In this document: positions 1 through 5,841 of the stretch, piece by piece
How positions within the stretch are numbered: the first letter of the stretch is position 1
Layout: the number at the start of each line of letters is the position of its first letter
Assembly (NCBI GenBank): GCA_035290025.1
Contig: DATDVL010000064.1
Location: 1 to 12,672, forward strand
Direction of reading: 5' to 3'
Length of the DNA: 12,672 bases
Source of the DNA: DATDVL01 sp035290025
Lineage (GTDB): Archaea; Nanobdellota; Nanobdellia; SCGC-AAA011-G17; DATDVL01
Position numbers and translations under genes: made by a program
The notes under the pieces: model-generated
What the model saw: only the letters and a program-made list of their open reading frames with translations
Told to the model about the DNA's origin: nothing
The model's database searches: none

Positions 1-778
1 AATTGACATACCCCCAAACAATATCTAGCAGAGGCTTCTCTTTTTCTTCAATCCTCTTTAACTCAGCTATTTCGTACGCATCAAACTCTTTAGTTGCTTG
101 CTCAAATGTTGTTTTTTTCTCTTCAACTTGTCGTCTGAAACCCTCAGAAATAAAGTGCTCTGCTCCTTCTAATTCTTCTTTGGTTAAACTGCCTAGTTCA
201 TAATAACTTTTCGTATCCTGTCTTATAATCTTCTTCAAAACACGTTGTTTATAACGGACATCGAAACGGAGGTTATCAGCAGATTTAAGCCGAATGCCTA
301 ATTGTCTTATCAAACGAATTAATGTTTTATTCTCAGAGATCCCTAATGCTTCTTTGATTTCCGTAAAATGACCAATTTTTATGTGTTTCAATAGGTAAAT
401 CAATCTGTAACTGTCCCTCTTTGATTCTAGAAAACGAGCTAGTTCTTCTTCTTTTTCTGCTTTTTCTCTCAATTGTGTTAGAAAAATATCAAAATCTAAA
501 TACGTACCTTCTTTCTCTGCTTCTTCCCTGACTTTTTTAAATGCCTCAAGGAGGTGACTTGGTATGTCACCTAGTAACATCTTTTTTGATTTTTCTTTAC
601 TATCTTGATGTGTATGTATGTGTGTATGTACATATGTACGTATGGGCGTACGTACGGTCGTACGTTCGGATTTACTTTCCTCATCCTCGGTGACATTTTC
701 TTTTTGAATGCCACTTAGAATGGTGACCTTTTTTCTTTTCTTGTCACTTTGTTTATTTTCTTCTTCATTTTCAGTCAT
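1..778 (-). CDS. Partial HTH-containing DNA-binding protein of the mobile element (3' end outside window)
   Basis: An open frame of 259 codons runs leftward off the window edge without a stop. The start ATG at 778 overlaps the stop of the upstream HTH gene as ATGA, which implies translational coupling. The first ~45 residues are acidic/basic low complexity. Residues ~38-58 are a degenerate four-residue repeat (T-x-[VI]-[RH]) encoded by a tetranucleotide array. Charged helical segments follow, with coiled-coil character around residues 95-120. A helix-turn-helix-like stretch lies near residues 122-160 (key run FTEIKEALGISENKTLIRLI), and the visible C-terminal part is again Lys/Glu-rich helices. 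I do not recognise the family. As last visible gene in a chain of small DNA-binding proteins, a replication-initiator, partition or regulatory role is plausible but inferred. Confidence 0.72.
   Translation of the reverse strand, partial: MTENEEENKQSDKKRKKVTILSGIQKENVTEDEESKSERTTVRTPIRTYVHTHIHTHQDSKEKSKKMLLGDIPSHLLEAFKKVREEAEKEGTYLDFDIFLTQLREKAEKEEELARFLESKRDSYRLIYLLKHIKIGHFTEIKEALGISENKTLIRLIRQLGIRLKSADNLRFDVRYKQRVLKKIIRQDTKSYYELGSLTKEELEGAEHFISEGFRRQVEEKKTTFEQATKEFDAYEIAELKRIEEKEKPLLDIVWGYVN
612..667. repeat. Degenerate tetranucleotide array (GTAY/GTNY, 14 units) inside a coding sequence
   Basis: Read on the plus strand in steps of four, the stretch gives GTAT GTAT GTGT GTAT, then GTAC ATAT GTAC GTAT, then GGGC GTAC GTAC GGTC, then GTAC GTTC. 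A period of four bases translated in codons gives a 12-base, 4-residue protein period, visible as T-x-[VI]-[RH] repeats in the minus-strand protein. Change by one unit would shift the reading frame. Confidence 0.8.
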
Positions 779-1035
779 TTTTTATCTTCCCATATCGCTC
801 GACTATCAACGCCTAACTCTTTCGCAATACGAATTTTGATGTGATCTGGTGGGTTTTGAGTACTGTTAAGAATTCTCCAAAGGTAGGAACGATCTAATCC
901 ACATCTTCTAGCTAAGTCTATTTGCCTTAAACCTTTAGCGAGAATAAAACCTACGACTCTTTCTTTAATAAGTGGTGTAAGCTTGTTGTCAACAGGTAGA
1001 GGAATACTTTTTTGAGAAGTGGAAATAATCTCCAT
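775..1035 (-). CDS. Cro/CI (XRE)-type helix-turn-helix regulator, 86 aa
   Basis: Residues ~34-76 form a Cro/CI-type HTH: the turn LARRCGLDRSYLWRILN carries the usual Ala/Gly-Leu positions and is followed by a third helix ending in AKELGV. The N-terminal ~20 residues are a polar tail and the C-terminus ends WEDKK. The start ATG at 1035 lies two bases after the stop of the upstream ribbon-helix-helix gene, and the stop overlaps the next ATG (ATGA), so it is expressed within a leftward operon. It probably acts as a transcriptional regulator of the element. The palindrome at 1436-1454 is a candidate target, but which of the element's regulators binds there cannot be told from sequence. Confidence 0.88.
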   Translation of the reverse strand: MEIISTSQKSIPLPVDNKLTPLIKERVVGFILAKGLRQIDLARRCGLDRSYLWRILNSTQNPPDHIKIRIAKELGVDSRAIWEDKK

Positions 1036-1037
1036 AA

Positions 1038-1199
1038 CTAATTACTTTCCTTGCTATTGGCTTTGTTTAACTCAGAACGCAACAAGTCCCGAATCAGTTT
1101 ACTTAGACTTATGCCTCTTCTTGTAGCTTCTTCAAGAGATTCATTCCATAAAGAGTAATCAATGTATATCTGACGTGGTCGTTTATGTGTAGTCATCAT
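1038..1199 (-). CDS. Ribbon-helix-helix (Arc/MetJ/CopG-like) small protein, 53 aa
   Basis: A 53-codon frame encodes a short basic N-terminus (TTHKRPRQIYID, the likely beta strand), then helix A (YSLWNESLEEATRRG) and helix B (SLSKLIRDLLRSEL). This strand-helix-helix order with the GISLSKLIRDLL turn is typical of ribbon-helix-helix dimers. The ATG at 1199 overlaps the stop of the upstream 29-codon frame as ATGA; an adjacent ATG at 1196 is a second possible start. Such proteins in plasmids and viruses commonly act as copy-number or antitoxin-type repressors. No toxin gene is visible beside it, so a general repressor is the safer call. Confidence 0.78.
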   Translation of the reverse strand: MMTTHKRPRQIYIDYSLWNESLEEATRRGISLSKLIRDLLRSELNKANSKESN

Positions 1200-1285
1200 G
1201 TTGAACGTCCCAAATTTTCTTTTAATGCTCGTTCAACTTCTTCTCGTATGACTTCATGACTAAGCAACCAATCAATAGTACTCAT
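1196..1285 (-). CDS. Small translationally coupled ORF, 29 aa
   Basis: The frame runs from an ATG at 1285, overlapping the zinc-ribbon stop as ATGA, to a TGA at 1196-1198, overlapping the next ATG in the same way. The peptide has an N-terminal hydrophobic patch (STIDWLLSHEV) and an amphipathic Glu/Arg helix (REEVERALKENL). Perfect overlaps at both ends argue that it is translated. Its function is unknown; it could be a protein-protein interaction helix or merely a coupling element that passes ribosomes along the chain. Confidence 0.55.
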   Translation of the reverse strand: MSTIDWLLSHEVIREEVERALKENLGRST

Positions 1286-1407
1286 TTTCTTTTCCTATCC
1301 CAGTAAGGGCTTTTACACTTTGGACAGATACGAATGTCTTCTCTGGTTGGAACCCATGTATGTGAACAACGAATGCATGAAATTTTTTGAATCTCCACTT
1401 TTACCAT
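1282..1407 (-). CDS. Zinc-ribbon protein, 41 aa, first gene of the leftward operon
   Basis: The 41-residue frame has two CxxC knuckles (C11/C14 and C28/C31) spaced 13 residues apart, with aromatic/basic residues between and after them (HTWVP; SPYWDRKRK). This is a minimal single zinc ribbon, as seen in many archaeal virus and plasmid regulators. The ATG at 1407 is used because the only nearby upstream ATG (1418) meets a stop after two codons. An AT-rich TTTAATAAT on the minus strand, about 25 bases upstream, is a plausible TATA box, giving a leaderless message. The stop overlaps the next start as ATGA. A nucleic-acid binding role is inferred. Confidence 0.75.
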   Translation of the reverse strand: MVKVEIQKISCIRCSHTWVPTREDIRICPKCKSPYWDRKRK

Positions 1408-1435
1408 ACTTATTTCATGTTGAGGGGATTATTAA

Positions 1436-1454
1436 AGGTATCGTTTTGATACCT
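1436..1454. promoter_or_regulatory. Operator-like palindrome in the divergent promoter region
   Basis: AGGTATC-GTTTT-GATACCT gives perfect 7-bp arms with a 5-base spacer. It lies next to the putative TATA box of the leftward operon, where a bound repressor would block transcription. Related half sites (AATACC near 1466, GTATCAA at 1493) flank the TATA box of the rightward gene, suggesting shared or cooperative control of both directions. Confidence 0.65.
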
Positions 1455-1475
1455 ATTCTATAATCAATACCATAA

Positions 1476-1485
1476 TATATATAAG
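1476..1485 (+). promoter_or_regulatory. TATA box for the winged-helix regulator
   Basis: TATATATAAG is centred about 28 bases before the ATG at 1508, the archaeal spacing for a leaderless transcript. A GTATCAA half site lies between it and the start codon. Confidence 0.6.
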
Positions 1486-1507
1486 ATAGTAAGTATCAAT
1501 AAGAAAT

Positions 1508-2038
1508 ATGGATGAGGCATCGACATATATTCTCGGGAATATTGTAACAAAACCTGATATTACCACTGGAGAACTCCTTAACTTATTTGGGAACTATCTA
1601 CCCCGAGCAACATTTTTTAGAAAACTTAAAGAATTAAGAAAGTTAGGCTACATAAAAAGAAGAGTTAACGATAAAGATGAAACTGTTTGGTTCCTTACAA
1701 GTGAAGGATTAAAAAATTTACAAAAAGTAGTAAAAGAAGCAAATAAGAGAGAATATACTACTAAGATCGATTCTTTAAAATCTTTGTTAGTCCCAGAAAA
1801 AGAATTTGTTTCTTCAGATGACATTAAAACAGAAGAAGAAAAAGAAGTTATAGCTGTTCTCTTTAAGGCTCTTGCTGATAATCAGAAATTAATAAAAGAA
1901 TTACGAATAAAAGTAAATCAACAAGAATTAAAAAAGTTTATTGAAGATGTTGAAAAAGAAAGACAAGTAATGAGAACAAAAAGAAGATTTGTTCGTAAAA
2001 AAAGATTACTTAACCAGTCTTCAACTCCTCAATCTTAG
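1508..2038 (+). CDS. Winged-helix regulator with C-terminal coiled coil, 176 aa
   Basis: Residues ~1-75 look like a winged helix of the MarR/PadR type: an N-terminal helix (ITTGELLNLFG), a recognition region (LPRATFFRKLKELRKLGYIKRR) and a wing followed by VWFLTSEGLKNL. The rest is highly charged helix (Lys/Glu), ending in a basic tail RRFVRKKR, so dimerisation by coiled coil is likely. No ligand domain is seen. It diverges from the leftward operon, sharing the operator-bearing region, and its 3' end overlaps that of the integrase gene by 29 bases tail to tail. It is probably an element-encoded transcription regulator; its target is unknown. Confidence 0.8.
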   Translation: MDEASTYILGNIVTKPDITTGELLNLFGNYLPRATFFRKLKELRKLGYIKRRVNDKDETVWFLTSEGLKNLQKVVKEANKREYTTKIDSLKSLLVPEKEFVSSDDIKTEEEKEVIAVLFKALADNQKLIKELRIKVNQQELKKFIEDVEKERQVMRTKRRFVRKKRLLNQSSTPQS

Positions 2039-3212
2039 CTAACAAGTTAATTAACTCTTTGTCCTTAGCGATCTCTTCTGGTGCTGAACTTTTCTTTCCA
2101 ATAATGAACTCCCTTACCAGTCGTTCGTTAAGCTCATTCTCTAAAGTCTTAATATTTATAGCTCGATCGTTCAAAGGGAAACCACAGTTGCAAAAAGCAT
2201 CAGTTACCTTGTTCTCTTTCTTACATCGTAAACACACAACTGGCTTAAGCGTTCTTGTTTCTTGATTACTCTTCACTTTACCACTCATTTTGAGAATAGC
2301 ATCGTCCACATCTTTACTTGAAAGATGAACATACACACCAGGCATTTTACTGCCATGACCCCAACCAAAGAAACCACACATCTGAGCTTCCGTTAAGTTA
2401 TTAGCAAGTTGAGAAGCACGACTATGCCTAAAATGATGAGGGTTAACTGGCTTCTTTATCTTAGCACTCTCTTTTGCATCTTTTAACACTCTTTCAATGA
2501 TATTATAGCTTAATGGTTCGTTTCTATACCTATTCTTGAACAATAATTCATCTTGACTGATCTCACCAATGCTTTGTATATAATCCTTAATGTAAGGCAA
2601 AGGAAAATCTGTTAATCTAACGATTCTTGTACCTGTCTTCCCTCGTAATCTTAATCGGACACCGAACTCATCAAACAATAAATCTTTCACTCGGATATTT
2701 GCTACTTCTCCAATTCTAGCCCCGCTATCGTACAATAAAGCAAACAATGTCGCATCCCTAATATTATTAGCAACAAGAATCAATTTCTTAATGTCCTCAT
2801 CATTCAATAGATCTTCAGGTAATTTCTGCTTTGACTTTGGGATATGAGCTTTAATCCCTTCAATAATTTCTTTCTTTCCTAACCACGTAAAAAAACGCTT
2901 CAAACTCACACGATAAGAATGCTTTGTCCATTCAGCATACTTCATACCATTGATCTGACGAACTAAATCCTCAACATCATCCTTTGACCATAATTTGAAA
3001 TCCTTATTTTTGAATAAAGCTATCTTGCGTAAGCGACCAGCATAAAAAACTACTCGCTGTATAGTCCAATTAACACTGATATGGTTCAAAAAATTCTTAA
3101 TCAACTCTTTATTTGTTGATAGTACTTTAGAAGCGTCTAAACGCTTTAACTCGCTTTTCAGCTTGATTTCATAAGGAGTGTATAAACAATTCACTTCTTC
3201 TACAGCCTTCAT
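2010..3212 (-). CDS. Tyrosine recombinase / integrase with C-terminal zinc ribbon, 400 aa
   Basis: It has the phage-integrase architecture: an N-terminal SAM-like core-binding domain (~35-120), then the catalytic domain with R166 (SGARIGEV), K192 (RGKTGT), H259-x-x-R262 (PHHFRHSRAS), H286 (GWGHGS) and the nucleophile Y294 (GVYVHL). All expected catalytic residues are present, so it should be active in site-specific recombination. A C-terminal extension carries C327-x2-C330 and C341-x-C343, a zinc ribbon unusual for XerC/D but seen in archaeal integrases. An AGGAG motif six bases before the ATG and a TATA-like CTTATAAGG support the start. A host Xer role is less likely than element integration, given the neighbouring regulators. 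Confidence 0.93.
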   Translation of the reverse strand: MKAVEEVNCLYTPYEIKLKSELKRLDASKVLSTNKELIKNFLNHISVNWTIQRVVFYAGRLRKIALFKNKDFKLWSKDDVEDLVRQINGMKYAEWTKHSYRVSLKRFFTWLGKKEIIEGIKAHIPKSKQKLPEDLLNDEDIKKLILVANNIRDATLFALLYDSGARIGEVANIRVKDLLFDEFGVRLRLRGKTGTRIVRLTDFPLPYIKDYIQSIGEISQDELLFKNRYRNEPLSYNIIERVLKDAKESAKIKKPVNPHHFRHSRASQLANNLTEAQMCGFFGWGHGSKMPGVYVHLSSKDVDDAILKMSGKVKSNQETRTLKPVVCLRCKKENKVTDAFCNCGFPLNDRAINIKTLENELNERLVREFIIGKKSSAPEEIAKDKELINLLAKIEELKTG

Positions 3213-3218
3213 AGTATT

Positions 3219-3245
3219 CTCCTAAAGGCTAATTATCTTATAAGG
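3219..3245 (-). promoter_or_regulatory. Integrase promoter and ribosome-binding site
   Basis: On the minus strand, CCTTATAAG is centred about 29 bases before the integrase ATG. AGGAG (3223-3219) is six bases from the ATG. Having both makes 3212 the preferred start. Confidence 0.5.
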
Positions 3246-3279
3246 TTTAGATATAGGACATCCGTAATCTTTCAAAAAA

Positions 3280-3314
3280 CCCTGGCAAGACACCCTTGCG
3301 AGTGCCTTGCTGGG
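3280..3314. other. Strong hairpin flanked by A-runs: candidate attachment site, terminator or small RNA
   Basis: Three stacked arms pair across the 35-base segment: CCC/GGG outside, GCAAG/CTTGC in the middle and CAC/GTG inside, with small mismatches between and an 8-base loop. Runs of A border it on both sides, so read on the minus strand it is a GC-rich stem followed by T6, like an intrinsic terminator. It lies between the integrase start and scpA, the place where an element/host junction is expected. No second copy is visible in the window to prove an att site. Confidence 0.5.
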
Positions 3315-3337
3315 AAAAAAGAGGTGATACTCTATCT

Positions 3338-3375
3338 ATATTCTGAAGAATATATAAATCTTTCGGTATGATACC
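3338..3375. promoter_or_regulatory. Two inverted repeats and AT-rich promoter elements between integrase and scpA
   Basis: ATATTCT-GA-AGAATAT (3338-3353) has perfect 7-bp arms. GGTATGATACC (3365-3375) is a perfect palindrome using the same GGTAT/ATACC half sites as the operator at 1436-1454. TATATAAAT at 3351-3359 could serve as a TATA box, and its complement points leftward through the hairpin at 3280-3314. Confidence 0.45.
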
Positions 3376-3406
3376 ATTACGCAATAGTTACACTTTTCCT
3401 GACAAC

Positions 3407-3415
3407 TATTAAATA
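3407..3415 (+). promoter_or_regulatory. TATA box for scpA
   Basis: TATTAAATA is centred about 27 bases before the scpA ATG, consistent with a leaderless archaeal transcript. Confidence 0.55.
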
Positions 3416-3437
3416 CCCTCCCCAGCACAAAAAAACC

Positions 3438-4181
3438 ATGCAAGATCAAATTTACCACATGCTCGTAGAAAAAGACGACGTCACCTGGCAAAGCATCATC
3501 TACGACCTCGTCAAAAGCGAACAAATGGACCCCTGGGACATTGACATCAGCATATTATCACAAAAATACCTCGAACGCATAAAAAACCTCGTAGAACACA
3601 ACTTCTTCATCAGCGGAAAAATACTCTTAGCATCAGCAATACTCCTCAAACTCAAAAGCATAAAATTCGTCGACGAACACATCGCAGGATTCGACAGCCT
3701 ATTATTCGCACGAGAAGAAGACCTCTACGACGAACCCGCAAGTCCCTTCGCAGCAGAAGAAATACCACCACTCCTCATAAAAACACCACAACAACGAAAA
3801 AGAAAAGTAAGCATCCAAGACCTCATGCAAGCACTATCAGCAGCACTCCACGTCGAAGAACGAAGAACCATCAGAAAACTCAAAGAACGTGTCGTACGAG
3901 AAGTATACCTACCCACAACAAAAGTAGACATTGCCACACATATTAGAAACCTCTACCACCAAATCATCGGATGGTTTACTAGTAACACCACACTCACTTT
4001 CCAACAACTCCTACCAGAAAACGCACCAAAAAAAGACGTCTTACTAACCTTCGTACCCATGCTCTACCTGTCCAACCAACAAAAAATAGACATCAACCAA
4101 GAACACGCATTCGGACAAATAGATATCACACTCAAAAAACTGGAGGAAGAACATGAAAAACAACCTGAAAACCATTCATAA
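3438..4181 (+). CDS. scpA: Segregation and condensation protein A (ScpA kleisin)
   Basis: The 247-residue protein is of usual ScpA length. It has the N-terminal kleisin signature: a short helix, then KSEQMDPWDIDISILSQKYL and the hydrophobic helix LASAILLKLKSIKFV, which contacts the SMC neck. The middle is a charged linker (~85-125), and the C-terminal third is a winged-helix-like region that binds the SMC head. ScpA bridges the SMC dimer in the condensin-like complex that organises and separates chromosomes. Its coding strand is A/C-rich with many C-ending codons, unlike the element genes to the left, marking the return to chromosomal sequence. The next gene starts inside its 3' end. Confidence 0.93.
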   Translation: MQDQIYHMLVEKDDVTWQSIIYDLVKSEQMDPWDIDISILSQKYLERIKNLVEHNFFISGKILLASAILLKLKSIKFVDEHIAGFDSLLFAREEDLYDEPASPFAAEEIPPLLIKTPQQRKRKVSIQDLMQALSAALHVEERRTIRKLKERVVREVYLPTTKVDIATHIRNLYHQIIGWFTSNTTLTFQQLLPENAPKKDVLLTFVPMLYLSNQQKIDINQEHAFGQIDITLKKLEEEHEKQPENHS

Positions 4182-4434
4182 AATAGACATCTGGAGCTTC
4201 AGCAAACTCTACGGACTATTCGGACTACTCATGGGGATCATCACCGGCATCCTCAACGTGCTCGCAACAAAAGCAGGAGCAACACCACTACCGGAAGACG
4301 CAAACTTACTCGTACTCTTCATCCTTAACGTAGCAGGCTATACGATACTTCTTTTCCTAGGAGCACTCATCTTCAGCATATTCTACAACGCCTACGCAAA
4401 GAACGGACGAGGAATAAAAGTAGAACTAGAATAA
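4153..4434 (+). CDS. Small two-helix membrane protein, 93 aa
   Basis: A polar N-terminus with the run IDIWSFSKLYG is followed by two predicted transmembrane helices (~20-42 and ~52-80) separated by a short loop (KAGATPLPEDAN), and a polar tail (NAYAKNGRGIKVELE). The start lies inside scpA, with 29 bases of overlap, and is preceded by GGAGG seven bases upstream, so translation coupled to scpA is likely. The W-S-x-x-K segment before helix 1 resembles DUF3566-type proteins, but I cannot confirm this. Co-transcription with scpA hints at a membrane link to chromosome segregation, which is only inference. Confidence 0.82.
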   Translation: MKNNLKTIHKIDIWSFSKLYGLFGLLMGIITGILNVLATKAGATPLPEDANLLVLFILNVAGYTILLFLGALIFSIFYNAYAKNGRGIKVELE

Positions 4435-4438
4435 AAAA

Positions 4439-5653
4439 CTACTTTTTCTTTAATTTTTTTATAATATCTTTACTGTTCATTAATTCTTCTTTACCAGAAA
4501 CAAGATCTTTAACCTTCACCTTACCCGACTTTACTTCATCATCACCGACAAAAATGGCATACTTCACCGCATAAGCATTTGCATACTCCAAAGCCTTAGA
4601 AGGCTTACCATAGAAAACAACACAAGCAACATTCTCCTTACGAAGACCCTCAGCAATCTTAATAGCCTCAGCATCCTGACCCAAAGAAATGATAACAATA
4701 TTATTCTTTTCATCATCAACATCAATACACTCCAAATCAACCAACGTACCAAAACTAATACCCACAGCAGGAATAGCACGACCAGCATACTTACCCACCT
4801 TATCATCAAAACGACCACCACCCATTAACGCAGCACGTTTCTCCTTACTCCACAACTCAAAAACATTACCTGTATAATAAGAAAAACCACGCATCAACGT
4901 AGGCACAAACTTAATACTAAAACCATAATTCTTTCCCAACTCTTCCAACTCAACGATTTCATCAGCACCAGCAAAACTATTCTTAGTAAAATAGGCCAAA
5001 TCCTTTTTTAACAACATAAAAATGTTCTCCATACTAGTACTATCAATCACTTTCTTTAAGTTCGCCTTCACTTCATTCTCAGAAAGCTTATCTAATTTAT
5101 CAATTTCCCGCAAGACCTGCAACTGATTCCCTTTCACACCAGCCTCTTTAAGAATAGCATCAAGCAACTTCCTATTATTCACATAAATCTCTGCAGTTAA
5201 CTTCAATTCCTTCAATACAGCATTAGCAAACGCCAAACACTCAGCATCAGCCTTCACAGAAGGATCACCCATGATATCCGCATCACACTGCACAAACTCA
5301 CGGAAACGATCAGGACGTAACGGTTCATCACGAAAAACATTACCCGTCTGATAACGACGCCACGGCAACTTTATCGTAGGATTTTCTTTAAAAATTCTTG
5401 ACAATTGAAACGTCCACTCAAAACGCAAACCCAAATCACGACCACCACGATCCTTCAAACGGAAACGATCACTTACTGCCTCATCAGACTCATTATCACC
5501 TTTCAATAATTCTTCATACTCAATCGTCGGCGTTTCAATAGGCACAAAACCATACAATTTAGCTTTATCCTGAATAATACGCATAATCTTCTCACGACGC
5601 AACGATTGCGGAGGAAAAATATCCCGAAAGCCTTTTACTTTCTCAATAGGCAT
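4439..5653 (-). CDS. hisS: Histidyl-tRNA synthetase
   Basis: This class II synthetase charges tRNA-His. Visible signatures are the N-terminal KGFRDIFPP, motif 2 (GNVFRDE and DRFREFVQCDADIMG), the histidine-binding RGFSYYTGNVFELW, motif 3 (LMGGGRFDDKVG) and a C-terminal anticodon-binding domain (~ residues 320-404). QCD-x-D is the archaeal/eukaryotic form. I prefer the ATG at 5653 (404 aa) because GAGGT lies 8 bases upstream and the frame then opens MPIEKVKGFRD; an ATG at 5668 would add five residues. The tRNA-His gene ends about 30 bases upstream on the same strand. The 3' end lies 4 bases from that of the convergent membrane protein gene. The residue just before the RFREF motif is Asp where Gly is common. 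Confidence 0.95.
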   Translation of the reverse strand: MPIEKVKGFRDIFPPQSLRREKIMRIIQDKAKLYGFVPIETPTIEYEELLKGDNESDEAVSDRFRLKDRGGRDLGLRFEWTFQLSRIFKENPTIKLPWRRYQTGNVFRDEPLRPDRFREFVQCDADIMGDPSVKADAECLAFANAVLKELKLTAEIYVNNRKLLDAILKEAGVKGNQLQVLREIDKLDKLSENEVKANLKKVIDSTSMENIFMLLKKDLAYFTKNSFAGADEIVELEELGKNYGFSIKFVPTLMRGFSYYTGNVFELWSKEKRAALMGGGRFDDKVGKYAGRAIPAVGISFGTLVDLECIDVDDEKNNIVIISLGQDAEAIKIAEGLRKENVACVVFYGKPSKALEYANAYAVKYAIFVGDDEVKSGKVKVKDLVSGKEELMNSKDIIKKLKKK

Positions 5654-5676
5654 ATGCTTTAACCTCATTTAAGAAT

Positions 5677-5682
5677 AAAAAA
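5677..5682 (-). terminator. T6 run directly after tRNA-His
   Basis: The acceptor strand is followed at once by six T on the minus strand, a usual archaeal termination signal. The first T would occupy position 73 of the tRNA. Confidence 0.45.
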
Positions 5683-5806
5683 GTACCCGGGGAGAATCGA
5701 ACTCCCATTCGAGGCTTTCGGCTAGAGTTTTTATTAAAACCCTCCCACAGGCCTCTGTACGGCCATTTTACCAAAGTTTTTTTTCCTTTGTCTATACTAC
5801 GGGTAC
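5683..5806 (-). tRNA. tRNA-His (GTG) with an anticodon-loop intron and an enlarged D-loop
   Basis: On the minus strand, acceptor GTACCCG pairs with CGGGTAC. The D-stem is GTAT/GTAC, the anticodon stem GAGGC/GCCTC, the variable loop GAAT, and the T-arm GGGAG-TTCGATT-CTCCC. Removing 28 bases after position 37 leaves the loop CTGTGGA with anticodon GTG, fitting histidine and the adjacent hisS. The D-loop is 33 bases instead of about 8-11 and holds a CAAAG/CTTTG hairpin around an A8 tract. It may contain a second intron, but no clean bulge-helix-bulge motif leaves a normal D-loop. The -1:73 pair is A:T, not the expected G:C. No good TATA box lies at -26, so read-through from the endonuclease gene is possible. 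Confidence 0.82.
5717..5744 (-). other. tRNA-His intron at position 37/38 (28 nt)
   Basis: Cutting after G37 and before A38 restores a 7-base anticodon loop. The intron itself folds as AGGGTTTT/AAAAACTCT (one bulged A) closed by an AAT loop. The central helix of the bulge-helix-bulge would be CTGT against GCCG with one mismatch, and the bulges GGG and AAA would be cut at the usual positions, so this is a relaxed BHB. Confidence 0.7.
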
Positions 5807-5841
5807 TATCGGTGTATAGCATATTGCACGAGCTAAGAAAA

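Noticed and set aside
3..203. 66-codon plus-strand frame at the left edge
   Set aside because: It is antisense to the 259-codon minus-strand frame, which has coherent helices and an ATGA-coupled start.
612..667. CRISPR-like or minisatellite array
   Set aside because: The unit is four bases with no spacers and lies within a continuous coding frame.
1038..1407. Toxin-antitoxin module in the chain of small genes
   Set aside because: The ribbon-helix-helix protein could be an antitoxin, but no neighbour has toxin features such as RelE, PIN or HEPN motifs.
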